Shown here: piece after piece, positions 47,287 through 55,596 of the stretch
How the letters are laid out: every line of letters begins with the position of its first letter
How positions within the stretch are numbered: the first letter of the stretch is position 1
Virus record (IMG/VR): IMGVR_UViG_3300046461_000123
Coordinates: 1-64,000 of that record
Origin: a virus
Direction: 5' to 3' (one strand)
DNA: 64,000 nucleotides
Notes under the pieces: generated by a model
Told to the model about the DNA's origin: nothing
Database searches by the model: none
Seen by the model: the letters and a program-made list of their open reading frames with translations, nothing else
Program-made: the position numbers and the translations under genes

Positions 47287-47523
47287 TCAGTTGTCATCGG
47301 ATTTGTCCCGGTAGCCCAGGGCGAGGAGCAGGTTATCGCCCTCGAAGCCTTCGATGAGGTACGTGCCCACCATGCCATCCAGATCGGCCTGGGTGATCAC
47401 GGCATGCTCGACGCCCAGGCGGCGCAGCAGGATGCTGATGATGCAGCGACACATCAGGGCCTCGCCGGGCCTGAACACCCTAAAGCCGGGGTGAGCCCGG
47501 TCAACCGGCAGCTTGATCTTCAT
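47287..47523 (-). CDS. Hypothetical protein after the polymerase gene
   Basis: 78 residues; its ATG at 47523 overlaps the polymerase stop. It begins MKIKLPVDRAHPGFRVFRPG, with two Cys-adjacent residues (MCRCIISILLRRLG) and an acidic end. No family was recognised. Coupling to the polymerase gene suggests it is expressed with it. Confidence 0.6.
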   Translation of the reverse strand: MKIKLPVDRAHPGFRVFRPGEALMCRCIISILLRRLGVEHAVITQADLDGMVGTYLIEGFEGDNLLLALGYRDKSDDN

Positions 47524-49511
47524 TGCTTCGCCTCCCCGTATCGCTCATGCACACCACCCTCTGCTGCCAGCGGGATACCGGGCATGTAGGGCGGTTCCTT
47601 CGTCATCTGCCGCAGCACCCACGGCAGCGCCTTCGCACCATCTTCCTTGCGTGCCATCGCGGCCAGCTCGTCGTGCACGGTCAACACGACGGGCAGCCGG
47701 GTCTGCACGCGCAGCATGCCGTCAGACATCACGACACGCGCCAGCCCTTGCGTGACGTTGTTGGCCAGCACGCCAGGGTGCAGCGTCGTGCGCTTCTTGC
47801 CCTTCAGGTAGGTGTACTGGATACGGCCGCGCTCGTCCCTGCCCTGCTCCAGCGCGGGATACAGGATGCGCATGCCGTTGGGCAGGGTGATCGCTTCCTT
47901 GCTGAAGGTCAGGCACTTGTAGCTCACGGTCTCGCCACCGTACAGGCAGCGCGTGAGCATGTCGCCCAGGAACTTCCAGAACCTGACGACGGGCTCGGCC
48001 GTCTCGCGGTAGCGCTCGATGATCTCCTTGGCCACGATGCAATGGATCAGCAGCTCGTCGCGCGTGCAGGTGTGTGCGATGGTCGCTGCCCGCAGCATGT
48101 GCCACTCGTTGCCGAGAAACTTCTGCGCCTTGGCCGCGCTGATGCCGAGCTGCTTGGCATCGACCATCGTGTAGCGCTTCGGTGGCGCCCCCAGGAAGCC
48201 CACCAGCAGCTGCGCAGCGAACGAAAGCCAGCCCAGCATGTACCCAGCCCCCAGCAGCGCACTCTTGGCGCTCTGGCGCAGCACCGGGTGCGTCTCCTTC
48301 GTCATGCCCGGCACACCGAACATCTCCGCACCGAACACAGCGTAGACATCCGCGCCGGAGCGGAAGATGTCGAGCAGCGCTTTGTAATCGGCGAGGTAGG
48401 CCAGTACGCGCGGCTCGATCTGCGACAGGTCGCCGACCACCACGACATACCCGTCAGGCGCCATGATTGCCTTGCGCAGCCGGCTGCCGCGCTTCATGTT
48501 CTGCATGTTGATGTTCGAGCCCTTCGCTGCCTGCCAGCGTCCCGGCCCGGCGCCCCAGTAGTTCAACGGGATCGGCAGCAGCCCGCGCGAAGCGATGTCG
48601 ATAAAGCGTTGCGCCCGCGTCCTGCCCTGCGTGGACTTGACGCGCAGCCGCGCCTCGCACAGCAGCGCCACGTTCTCGTTGTCGCCATTGAGCATCTGCT
48701 GGAACAGCGCATCGTTCTTGGCGAAGGCATAGATCATGTTCGCCTTGTTGGCCGGCGAAGGCTTTGTCGGCGGATCCACGGCAAGCAGGCGCAGCACATC
48801 GGCGAACGTGTCGTTGCTGGCCAGCTCCGACTCGGTGCGGCCGACCAGTGCCAGCGCCGCTGCAAGCGCATCGGTGTCGTCTTTCAGCGCCTCTTGCAGC
48901 AGCGTCACATCCAGCGTCAGCCAGGGCTTCGTGTACATGCGCACCGTCATGTCGATGAGCTTGAGCTCCGATGCAGGGAACGCCGGCAGCATGCGCAGGA
49001 GCAGCTCGATGCACAGCCACGTATCGTGCCGGCAGTAATCCGCCAGTGTTTGCTCCACAGCAAAGGGCAGCTCGTCGATGATGTTCTCGGACGGCGACAA
49101 GCCCTCCAGCTTCGGCGGCAGTTCATAGCGCTCGGCCAGTGTCTTCAGGCTGTTGCCTGCTTCCACGCCGTGCAGCGCGCGGCCCATGCTCAGTGTGTCG
49201 AACACGAAGCATGGGTGCACACCGTGGTGCCAGAAGATCGCCGCCACGTCGAACGCCGCGTTCTGTGCAACGACTGCCGTCTTGCTCCAGTCGAAACGGG
49301 CGAAGAAGGCAGCCAGCTCCTTCGCGCGTACCCACACCTCGTGGTGCTCGCCCGTCTGCAGATCAACGACTGCCCACGACAGTCCCCACAGCTTGAAGCG
49401 TGGGTCGCGGATGTACTCCTCCATCGTCTGACTTGAAAAGCCCAAGCCGATAGCCCGGCCCCAGCTCGACTCAATATCCAAGCCAATGAGGGTTTCAAAA
49501 GGGCGGGCCAC
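47520..49511 (-). CDS. polA: DNA polymerase I family (family A) with proofreading domain
   Basis: 663 residues. The N-terminal 3'-5' exonuclease has Asp12 and Glu14 (GLDIESS), Asp88 (NAAFD) and Asp163 (YCRHD). The polymerase has motif A with Asp361 (VVGDLSQIEPR), motif B from Arg412 to Tyr424 (RQSAKSALLGAGY), and motif C His613-Asp614-Glu615 (LTVHDELA). It is shorter than bacterial Pol I because it lacks the 5' nuclease domain, as in many phages. It is the replicative polymerase of this genome. Confidence 0.95.
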   Translation of the reverse strand: MARPFETLIGLDIESSWGRAIGLGFSSQTMEEYIRDPRFKLWGLSWAVVDLQTGEHHEVWVRAKELAAFFARFDWSKTAVVAQNAAFDVAAIFWHHGVHPCFVFDTLSMGRALHGVEAGNSLKTLAERYELPPKLEGLSPSENIIDELPFAVEQTLADYCRHDTWLCIELLLRMLPAFPASELKLIDMTVRMYTKPWLTLDVTLLQEALKDDTDALAAALALVGRTESELASNDTFADVLRLLAVDPPTKPSPANKANMIYAFAKNDALFQQMLNGDNENVALLCEARLRVKSTQGRTRAQRFIDIASRGLLPIPLNYWGAGPGRWQAAKGSNINMQNMKRGSRLRKAIMAPDGYVVVVGDLSQIEPRVLAYLADYKALLDIFRSGADVYAVFGAEMFGVPGMTKETHPVLRQSAKSALLGAGYMLGWLSFAAQLLVGFLGAPPKRYTMVDAKQLGISAAKAQKFLGNEWHMLRAATIAHTCTRDELLIHCIVAKEIIERYRETAEPVVRFWKFLGDMLTRCLYGGETVSYKCLTFSKEAITLPNGMRILYPALEQGRDERGRIQYTYLKGKKRTTLHPGVLANNVTQGLARVVMSDGMLRVQTRLPVVLTVHDELAAMARKEDGAKALPWVLRQMTKEPPYMPGIPLAAEGGVHERYGEAKQ

Positions 49512-49513
49512 GG

Positions 49514-49801
49514 TCAGTGCCTCACTTCATCGGGTTGCGGCATGGCCGCGCTTATGACTGCCGCATGTGCCGCCAGGAAGCCCATCAGCATGTGGTGCGC
49601 ATCGTGGGGGTTGGCGCACAGGCAGTGCGCCGTGACCACGGCGAACGCATCCGTGGCGCTGCTCGGCAAGACGCGCACCAGCACCGCGGGCAGCTGCGGC
49701 TGCTCGATGATCGTGATCACTTCCTCGATCACGCTGCGCATCAGCAGCTGCTGCTCGGGTGACAGCGCAGCGATGCGTGTGTTGAACTCATCAGCGTTCA
49801 T
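49514..49801 (-). CDS. Hypothetical protein before the polymerase gene
   Basis: 95 residues, with AAGGAGT before the ATG, ending 2 bases before the polymerase start. It begins MNADEFNTRIAALSPEQQLL and is mainly helical, with CLCANPHDAHHMLMGFLAAH in the second half. No known family was recognised; co-expression with the polymerase is likely. Confidence 0.6.
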   Translation of the reverse strand: MNADEFNTRIAALSPEQQLLMRSVIEEVITIIEQPQLPAVLVRVLPSSATDAFAVVTAHCLCANPHDAHHMLMGFLAAHAAVISAAMPQPDEVRH

Positions 49802-49847
49802 GGTGATTTACTCCTTTGCTCATCGCTCGGTAGGGTGACGCGAGTAT

Positions 49848-50246
49848 TCATGCGGGGATTCCTTTCTTTCGCAATGTAGGTGGCGCTATGTTGTCGGGGC
49901 TTTCTGCGCGTTGTGCCGGCCAGCAGTTCAACACTTTCCTGCCATTGCGCAGATTGATGATCGCGCGGGCAACGAGGTGCGTGTTGTCCTTGTGGATGAG
50001 CAGCACCGCGCCGCCCGCGCGCATCACCGCTTCCGCGTGGTCGGTCTGCAGCGCGGTCGGTGGTTCCTTGTCGTCGCGCTTCGCCTCGATGCCCAGGTAG
50101 GCACCTGCAACGCAGCAGACGAAATCGAAGTTGCCCGACTTGCCATAGCCGTGGGTGGCGGGCATGTCGTACTGCACGTTGTGTGCAAGCAATACCTCCT
50201 TGATCCGATCTTTCACGGGTGCTTCAGTTGTGCGTATTGCTCTCAT
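49848..50246 (-). CDS. VRR-NUC-type nuclease
   Basis: 132 residues from the ATG at 50246. The single-domain VRR-NUC fold is indicated by HGYGKSGNFDFVCCV (Asp41) and LGIEAKRDDKEP (Glu54, Lys56), the PD-(D/E)XK core, followed by a helix with LQTDHAEAVMRAGG. Such small phage nucleases act as structure-specific nucleases, possibly for junction resolution. An upstream GTG at 50249 is possible but less likely. Confidence 0.82.
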   Translation of the reverse strand: MRAIRTTEAPVKDRIKEVLLAHNVQYDMPATHGYGKSGNFDFVCCVAGAYLGIEAKRDDKEPPTALQTDHAEAVMRAGGAVLLIHKDNTHLVARAIINLRNGRKVLNCWPAQRAESPDNIAPPTLRKKGIPA

Positions 50247-50452
50247 CACTGTTCCCTGAGTGCGCGCTTGATGTCGTGGAAAGCATTGTCTAGTGCTCGA
50301 TGGTCGGACGGTGAGATGCCCATGAAATAGCGCACCGTCGTCCGTCCATGCTTGCAGTCCAACGCCAAGCTGTTGCTCCGCTGCTCCGTCTTCGTGACGG
50401 TGATTCCGGCGGCGCGAAGCCGCCGGATGAACTCCTTGTGCCAGCGGTTCAC
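50246..50452 (-). CDS. Small hypothetical protein
   Basis: About 68 residues if it starts at the GTG at 50452, which overlaps the previous stop as GTGA, the pattern used throughout this operon. The frame is open upstream to 50530 but would then overlap its neighbour by 82 bases. The sequence NRWHKEFIRRLRAAGITVTK, then TVRYFMGISPSDHRALDNAF, is basic and probably binds nucleic acid or protein. Confidence 0.5.
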   Translation of the reverse strand: MNRWHKEFIRRLRAAGITVTKTEQRSNSLALDCKHGRTTVRYFMGISPSDHRALDNAFHDIKRALREQ

Positions 50453-50754
50453 GAGTGGCTCAAGCGCGGCCAGTAGAACACGCTGCGCATGCCCAGCGCG
50501 TCCTCGCGGACGCTTTGAAGAGCGCGACAAACATCGTCGGCCAGCGTGAGGTCGGCAGCCGTAGCGCTATCCAGCCACTCGCGGAACTGCATACCCAGGT
50601 CGAACATCAGCGTAGTCAACGACGAGTCGCTGTTCTTGATGCTGACGCACTGCTCACCGCACATGCCACGTCCGCTGTACGCGTCGATGGTGTCGCCGTT
50701 GTTCTCGCAGTTCGCGATGAGAAGCTCGCGGGCAATCTGTTGTGCCTTGTCCAT
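50449..50754 (-). CDS. Hypothetical acidic protein
   Basis: 101 residues. It begins MDKAQQIARELLIANCENNG and holds three Cys (NCEN, MCGEQC) and LMFDLGMQFREWLDSATAAD. It is first after the DUF3150-like gene, 9 bases on. There is no known domain. The high acidic content may point to a partner of the AAA+/vWA cluster, but this is a guess. Confidence 0.55.
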   Translation of the reverse strand: MDKAQQIARELLIANCENNGDTIDAYSGRGMCGEQCVSIKNSDSSLTTLMFDLGMQFREWLDSATAADLTLADDVCRALQSVREDALGMRSVFYWPRLSHS

Positions 50755-50763
50755 GACACCTCC

Positions 50764-51633
50764 TCAGAACGAGAACTGGTCACGCAGATCGGAGACTTGC
50801 TTGCGCACCGCCTCGCGCTTGATCGGGTCGTCCCGCAGCGCCTGTGCCGTGGTGCCGTTCAGCGCCTTTTCCAGCGCGCTCGCCGCCTTGTCGATCTCGT
50901 GCCCGGCCAGCGCCGGCAGCGACTTGACCAGCGCGCACAGGTCGAACGCATTCGTCACCAGCGTGTCGTGGAAGCGGCGCTGCTTCAGCTCGCCGGTCTT
51001 CGCGTCCGTGTCGGACACGAGTCGATCCGCCATGCGCTCGAGATGCTCGCCGATGCGCTTGCTGATGTCGGCCAGCATCGCCTTCTCACGCGAGTTGTTG
51101 GTCGTCATCAAGCTCTTCTGCAGCTCGGCCATTGCCTCGTTGCCAACGTCTACCCGGAAGTCACCCGCGGCCGGCACCGGCTCGATGTCCAGCGTGACGC
51201 TGAACTTCTCGGCGATCTGCGCAGCGCTCGGGTATTCCTCGCGCTTGAACATGTCGCCCAGAGCCATCGCCTGCGCGGTGATCAGGTGCGGGTAGGTGTC
51301 GATGAACGAGGCGACAGCCGCGGTGAACTCGGCCATGTGGCCGCGCACTGCCTTGTCGAAGTCCACCAGCTTGAGCGTCGGCAACAGTCGCTGGCCGGAG
51401 TCGGTCCAGGGGAACGTGTTGTCGTACACGTAGTTGCGCATGCGCGTGGCGATCTGCGCGATGCCTTCCAGCTCGGGTCTGCCAGCCAGCAGGTTCTTGT
51501 TGACGCGCGCTGCGCCCTTGGACTTGGCGCCCTTGGACGCCTCGACTTCATCGGACACGCCGCGGTCGAGCTTGCGGGCCGTCCACTGCGAGACGGAGAG
51601 GGTGACGATAACGGAGCATGAGTTCAGGTTCAT
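50764..51633 (-). CDS. DUF3150-like protein of the AAA+/vWA cluster
   Basis: 289 residues with GAAAGAGA before the ATG. It starts MNLNSCSVIVTLSVSQWTAR, with the SVSQW-ARKLD stretch I associate with phage proteins encoded next to MoxR-like ATPases. The rest is helical (KAVRGHMAEFTAAVASFIDT, EKAMLADISKRIGEHLERMA). It opens right after a promoter and is the last gene of the cluster that includes the AAA+ and vWA genes. Likely a structural partner of these; the biochemical role is unknown. Confidence 0.6.
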   Translation of the reverse strand: MNLNSCSVIVTLSVSQWTARKLDRGVSDEVEASKGAKSKGAARVNKNLLAGRPELEGIAQIATRMRNYVYDNTFPWTDSGQRLLPTLKLVDFDKAVRGHMAEFTAAVASFIDTYPHLITAQAMALGDMFKREEYPSAAQIAEKFSVTLDIEPVPAAGDFRVDVGNEAMAELQKSLMTTNNSREKAMLADISKRIGEHLERMADRLVSDTDAKTGELKQRRFHDTLVTNAFDLCALVKSLPALAGHEIDKAASALEKALNGTTAQALRDDPIKREAVRKQVSDLRDQFSF

Positions 51634-51689
51634 GGTTCTCTTTCAAAGAATGCCGGCTTTGCCGGCGGGTGGGGAAACGGGTGTTGTTA

Positions 51690-51703
51690 GTATAACATTA
51701 TAC
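51690..51703 (-). promoter_or_regulatory. Leftward promoter/operator with palindrome GTATAA-N2-TTATAC
   Basis: A perfect inverted repeat, identical to the one at 39599-39612, contains the minus-strand -10 box TATAAT (51702-51697). No good -35 is visible 16-18 bases upstream, so activity may need an activator. The leader toward the DUF3150-like gene contains a GCCGGC-TTT-GCCGGC hairpin (51652-51666). Confidence 0.6.
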
Positions 51704-51704
51704 A

Positions 51705-52223
51705 TCATCGCACAAGCGGTTTTCCGGGAATTACGCTGGTTGGTGGATCTCCTCCAGGGGTTACTAGAATGGGTTCATCCGTGCGATGCATGTTGATCAT
51801 GTGCATGAACGCCTGTGCAGTGTGTTCTGCATCGGCGATGAGCGCCGGATCCGCGAGATCGCCCGTCACCGCCATGTGCGCCACGAACACGACACGGAAC
51901 GTATCCGCCTCGCCGACGCGCAGCATGTGGCCCAGTTGCAGGATGAAGTGCTTGCTGCCGAACATGCTGCCAAGGACACGTACGGCAGTCAGCGCCTGTC
52001 CGCGCCACGGTCCGTCAAGCACACGGTTCGTGGCCACGCGTATCGGCACGAGTTCCTGCAGCTTGGTCACGCTGTTCATCTCCGTCGCCCGCGCCGGGTC
52101 GGGGATGAGCGCCGTCATGGGGCGTGCCATGCGCGGGAGCTGCACCGTCTGTCGCCCTTGACGTGCAGCCATCGCCTCCTGCATTACCTGCATCGCGGTC
52201 TTGCCGCCGGTTGGTACGGTCAT
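51705..52223 (-). CDS. Hypothetical protein, paralogue of its neighbour
   Basis: 172 residues with AAGGAGG before the ATG. The first 60 residues are basic and probably flexible (MQEAMAARQGRQTVQLPRMA). The core VATNRVLDGPWRGQALT and the end HTAQAFMHMINMHR align with the protein at 52220. Its last bases touch the 51690 promoter. It lies between the DUF3150-like and vWA genes, so it should work with them. No known domain. Confidence 0.6.
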   Translation of the reverse strand: MTVPTGGKTAMQVMQEAMAARQGRQTVQLPRMARPMTALIPDPARATEMNSVTKLQELVPIRVATNRVLDGPWRGQALTAVRVLGSMFGSKHFILQLGHMLRVGEADTFRVVFVAHMAVTGDLADPALIADAEHTAQAFMHMINMHRTDEPILVTPGGDPPTSVIPGKPLVR

Positions 52224-52528
52224 GCTGCCTCCTTCAAACGACACGCGTTGAGCATGTGCAGGTAGTTCGTGGCCACGGCATGCACCTCGTTCACCACGCG
52301 CGGATTGCGCCCGTCCTCCGTCAGCGGGATGGAGTAGTACACGACGAACCACAGCTTCTCCATGCTACGGAACGAGATGTAGAAACCATTGCCCGTGTCC
52401 GGATCGAGCGCAAGATCGTAGTGAGTCAGCTGGGAGCCTTTCCAGCCCCCGGCAAGCACACGGTTCGAGACCGCGTGCACGGGCTGGAGTGGATAGGCCC
52501 GCGCCACGGCTCTTAGCGGGATGCTCAC
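52220..52528 (-). CDS. Hypothetical protein, paralogue of its neighbour, GTG start
   Basis: 102 residues; its GTG at 52528 overlaps the vWA gene's stop, and its stop overlaps the next gene's start. It shares SNRVLAGGWKGSQLT and an end like NYLHMLNACR with the protein at 51705. It is nearly the bare core of that larger protein: a beta-rich fold (GNGFYISFRSMEKLWFVVYY) closed by a helix. Together the pair may form a heterodimer in the AAA+/vWA system. Confidence 0.6.
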   Translation of the reverse strand: MSIPLRAVARAYPLQPVHAVSNRVLAGGWKGSQLTHYDLALDPDTGNGFYISFRSMEKLWFVVYYSIPLTEDGRNPRVVNEVHAVATNYLHMLNACRLKEAA

Positions 52529-53715
52529 AACAGCGACTCCTTGCCGATGCGCAGCAACTGCCCGCGCAGCGGCCGGAACCGCGCGTTGCCGACCACGCCC
52601 CATAGCAGCGGCCCTGCCGGGCACTCGTACTCCGACTCGATCTCGCCATCCGTGAGGATGATCGTGGCCTGCGGTGTGATGCCGTGCTTGCGCATGTACT
52701 GCGCAACACAGCTCACCGTGGTGCCACCACCGCCCTTGGCGTCCAGCTTGTCCTTCAGCTGCGGGTAGTCCACCGGGAAGAAAGTCTGCACGCCGGCCAC
52801 CCTGGTATCCCACCAGATGACCTTCACCTCGCGCGGCTGCACCTGCTCGCATACACGCCCGATCTCGCCGAAGATGCGTGCGTAGTAGCTGCGCATCGAT
52901 CCCGACGTGTCGCACGCCACCACCAGCTCGCCCGCGGTCTCGGTGTAGTGCGACGGCAGCAGGATGCCCAGCGGACGGAACAACTTGTTCGGCGGGCACC
53001 AGCGCGACTGCTCGTCGCCCTCCATCACGTCCTGCATGAACTGGCGCAAGGGCTCGCGCCAGTCCGTCTCGGTGCGCTCGAACCCCTTGAGCGATGCCGC
53101 GCCCGCCCCCTCGCCGCGCAGGCGCGAACTGGTGATCTCGCCCTGCACGCGCGCGTCGTCGATCATCTGCTCTTCGGCTGCCGCTGCCGCCGCATCGCCA
53201 TCGCCCGGCTGGCGCTGCGTGTGCTCGTCCATAGGCTTGCCGTTGCCGCCACCTCCCGGTGGCTTGTTGCGGATCAGATCCGCGAGCACTTCAAGGCAGG
53301 ACATGTCCCGGTATTTCTCATCGAGCAGCGGCGGGTAATCGGTCGGTCGCTGCACGAAGCCCCGTCCCTTGTCCATGTCCTCAACCATGAGGTTGACAAC
53401 GTAGTCAACCGCTTGCCCCGACTCGTCAGGGTGCTGCTTGAACGCTGCGTTGTACAACGTGCAGTGCATGAGCATCTTGTGCATCTGCTCGTGCGTCACG
53501 ACATAGCGCAGCTGCTCGCGCGTCATGCTCATGATCCAGCGCTCGTTGTACCAGCAGTCCAGCCCGTCTGTCCTGGCTGTCGGGCATTCGGGACCGGCAA
53601 TGCGCGCGATGCCGAGCTGCGTCGTGGGGCCTACCCGGCTGTACTCCGGGTCGCGCATCAGGTCCAGATGAACGGCACTGATGCGCTCGCTTGGTGTCAG
53701 GTCTTTGTATGCCAT
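52525..53715 (-). CDS. vWA protein with N-terminal metallopeptidase-like region (DUF2201 type)
   Basis: 396 residues, with AGGAGG before the ATG. The N-terminal half has HEQMH at 75-79 (YVVTHEQMHKMLMH), a zincin-like motif followed by NLMVEDMDK. A Gly/Pro/Asp-rich linker (150-185) leads to a von Willebrand A domain with the metal site DTSGS (269-273) and a later TDGE stretch. Phage and bacterial vWA proteins of this kind pair with MoxR-type AAA+ ATPases encoded next to them, as here, and act as remodelling machines. Confidence 0.8.
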   Translation of the reverse strand: MAYKDLTPSERISAVHLDLMRDPEYSRVGPTTQLGIARIAGPECPTARTDGLDCWYNERWIMSMTREQLRYVVTHEQMHKMLMHCTLYNAAFKQHPDESGQAVDYVVNLMVEDMDKGRGFVQRPTDYPPLLDEKYRDMSCLEVLADLIRNKPPGGGGNGKPMDEHTQRQPGDGDAAAAAAEEQMIDDARVQGEITSSRLRGEGAGAASLKGFERTETDWREPLRQFMQDVMEGDEQSRWCPPNKLFRPLGILLPSHYTETAGELVVACDTSGSMRSYYARIFGEIGRVCEQVQPREVKVIWWDTRVAGVQTFFPVDYPQLKDKLDAKGGGGTTVSCVAQYMRKHGITPQATIILTDGEIESEYECPAGPLLWGVVGNARFRPLRGQLLRIGKESLL

Positions 53716-53723
53716 GTTCCCTC

Positions 53724-54845
53724 CTACGCGTTGAGGATGTTGAGGTTCTTGGTCAGCATCGCCGTGAACGTACCGCTGCGCGAGAACAAGCCCATCTTCT
53801 TGGCGTTGTGCGACACGTTGCTCGTGAACAGCAGCCCCGCCTCGCCCGGCATGCGCTTGATGTACTTCGACACCGCATCCGCCTCGCTCGTGCTCGTCGT
53901 CTGCGTGATGAGCTTGAAGCACAGCATCACCAGCGCGCCAGGGTTCTGCGGCACCACCGTGCCCTGCGGGTCGTTGCAGATGGCGCCGAACGCCGGCAAC
54001 GACTTGCCGAAGCGCACGTAGGTCATCATCAACGCCGCGAAGGCGCGGCCGATCGTGCCGGCCAGCGTGGTCTCGAGCGTGTACTCGTCCAAGTTGCCGC
54101 CCTTGTTGAGCACGTCGCTGGTCGCATGCAGGCTGCGCCCTGTCACCCACTTGTCCTGCGTTGCCCGCGGGTTGAAGATGTACGGGTTGTTGCGCGACAG
54201 GTCCGAGCCGTGCTTCGGCCCGCCCTGCTCGTAGTCCATGAAGGACTCGAACACCTGCGGGTACTCCTGCACGCACGCAATGACGGCAGCATGCAGCCCC
54301 TTCGGGAGCGCGAAGTTCTCCGTCCACTCCTTCGCGGTCGGCTTGCGCAGCGTCACGTCAATCACCCGGTCGCGCAGGTGCGCCTGCATCGTGTCGCCGA
54401 GCCCCTCCGCGCTCAGGTTCGTGCACGCGAAGACGATGCTACCCGCCGGCATGTGGTAGTCACCGATGCGTCGCTCGTAGATGATCGGCGCCAGCGTGTC
54501 CTTGATGGATTGCCGCGCCTTCGCGATCTCATCCAGGCAGATCAACACCGGACGGCTGCCGTCGATGCCCTTGCGATTCAGGTTGCTGACACCGAAGCGC
54601 TCGTTCGGCAGCTCGCGCGACACGCCCGCCTCGCGGTCGATGTCCGGCACCCACACCGAGCCATCGCTCAACTGCGTGCAGTCGATCGGGTTGACGACGT
54701 GGTAGTTCGCGAAGGCCGGGTCCGCCGCCATCGCATAGAGGATGGACGTTTTGCCCAGGCCCGCCTCGCCGCGCACGAGAACGGTACGGTCGGCGCCGAC
54801 GGCGCTGATCAGATCAAAGACTTGCTTGTGGTTCAGGGTGTTCAT
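53724..54845 (-). CDS. MoxR/CbbQ-type AAA+ ATPase
   Basis: 373 residues. Walker A GEAGLGKT (26-33), Walker B LICLDE (ending Glu106), sensor residues in IVFACTNLS, and an arginine finger candidate in LRDRVIDVTLR identify an AAA+ protein of the MoxR branch. It starts the unit that runs through the vWA gene and its partners. The C-terminal 130 residues are longer than the minimal core, perhaps a docking region. Likely hexameric; the substrate is unknown. Confidence 0.85.
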   Translation of the reverse strand: MNTLNHKQVFDLISAVGADRTVLVRGEAGLGKTSILYAMAADPAFANYHVVNPIDCTQLSDGSVWVPDIDREAGVSRELPNERFGVSNLNRKGIDGSRPVLICLDEIAKARQSIKDTLAPIIYERRIGDYHMPAGSIVFACTNLSAEGLGDTMQAHLRDRVIDVTLRKPTAKEWTENFALPKGLHAAVIACVQEYPQVFESFMDYEQGGPKHGSDLSRNNPYIFNPRATQDKWVTGRSLHATSDVLNKGGNLDEYTLETTLAGTIGRAFAALMMTYVRFGKSLPAFGAICNDPQGTVVPQNPGALVMLCFKLITQTTSTSEADAVSKYIKRMPGEAGLLFTSNVSHNAKKMGLFSRSGTFTAMLTKNLNILNA

Positions 54846-54848
54846 GGT

Positions 54849-54935
54849 TCAGCTTTCTTTCGTTGTGTTGGCCGACAGTTGCAGGCCGAGGTAGTCAGCG
54901 CTGATGCGCAGGAAACGAGCGATGGTTTCGCTCAC
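54849..54935 (-). CDS. 28-residue putative small protein
   Basis: A GTG at 54935 with GGAGG eight bases ahead, overlapping the previous stop as GTGA, opens a frame of 28 residues: it begins MSETIARFLRISADYLGLQL. It ends just before the AAA+ gene. The good ribosome-binding site argues for translation, possibly only to couple translation to the AAA+ gene. Confidence 0.45.
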   Translation of the reverse strand: MSETIARFLRISADYLGLQLSANTTKES

Positions 54936-55096
54936 GAGTAGATCCTCCAGAAGATGATGCACAGCACGATGAGTGCCAGCAACAGGACGAAAAACCCGCC
55001 GAGGCGGCGGGGGCGAGAGTAGTGCGTGGCAAGCCCTTGCCAGATACGCACTTTGGACTTGCGCGAGAAGCGCTTGGCTGCAGGAGTTTGCTTCAC
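54932..55096 (-). CDS. 54-residue membrane protein, GTG start
   Basis: A GTG at 55096 overlaps the previous gene's stop. The N-terminal half is very basic (KRFSRKSKVRIWQGLATHYS). The C-terminal half is one membrane span (GGFFVLLLALIVLCIIFW). By the positive-inside rule the basic part faces the cytoplasm. Function unknown. Confidence 0.6.
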   Translation of the reverse strand: MKQTPAAKRFSRKSKVRIWQGLATHYSRPRRLGGFFVLLLALIVLCIIFWRIYS

Positions 55097-55596
55097 TTGG
55101 ACTTCTTCTCTTGCAGGGTCAGCGCATCCATTCGTGTACGAACGGCTACGCCGAAGTCATGGTAGTAGCGGTCGGTCATGTACTCGGGGCTCGTCGTCAG
55201 CAGTTGCAGCAACTGCAGCGCACTCATGCGCGAGATCGACACTTGTAACGCAGCATCAGTCGTGGCGACTCGCTTCTTCCGGTGCGCATACCAGCCTTCG
55301 TGCGGGCCGGTGTCGTACCATTCGCCGTGCTCCAGCAGGTAGTCGTTCATCGCTTCGCTGAGCACAGCGATGTCCGCGTTCTTGGCGCCTTCGTCGGCCA
55401 CTATCTTGAACGGCTCGACGGGCGAGCGTGACACCTTGCCGGTGTCACGCCACTCCACATCGCAGTCGAACCACCAGCCATCGAGCGAGCGCCCGGCGCG
55501 TGCACGGCACTGCTGGTGCGTGATGCCGTGCACCAGCTTGATGACGCCGCCCCACTTGTGGAACAGGTTGGTCGTCGGGGTGTACGGGAACTTCAT
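55093..55596 (-). CDS. Hypothetical protein
   Basis: 167 residues from the ATG at 55596. It begins MKFPYTPTTNLFHKWGGVIK, then LDGWWFDCDVEWRDTGKVSR; the second half is helical (ISRMSALQLLQLLTTSPEYM). Stop and start overlaps join it to both neighbours. No recognised domain. Confidence 0.6.
   Translation of the reverse strand: MKFPYTPTTNLFHKWGGVIKLVHGITHQQCRARAGRSLDGWWFDCDVEWRDTGKVSRSPVEPFKIVADEGAKNADIAVLSEAMNDYLLEHGEWYDTGPHEGWYAHRKKRVATTDAALQVSISRMSALQLLQLLTTSPEYMTDRYYHDFGVAVRTRMDALTLQEKKSK

Noticed and set aside
47523-49436. A 637-codon plus-strand frame across the DNA polymerase
   Set aside because: Antisense to intact polymerase motifs A, B and C; shadow composition.
53391-53410. GGTTGAC-N6-GTCAACC inside the vWA gene as a full operator copy
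   Set aside because: Spacer is one base longer than the five matching copies and the site codes for ordinary protein sequence; kept only as a possible variant.
52525-54327. Upstream extension of the vWA gene to a 600-codon frame
   Set aside because: The extension is antisense-like in composition and overlaps the AAA+ gene; AGGAGG before the ATG at 53715 marks the true start.
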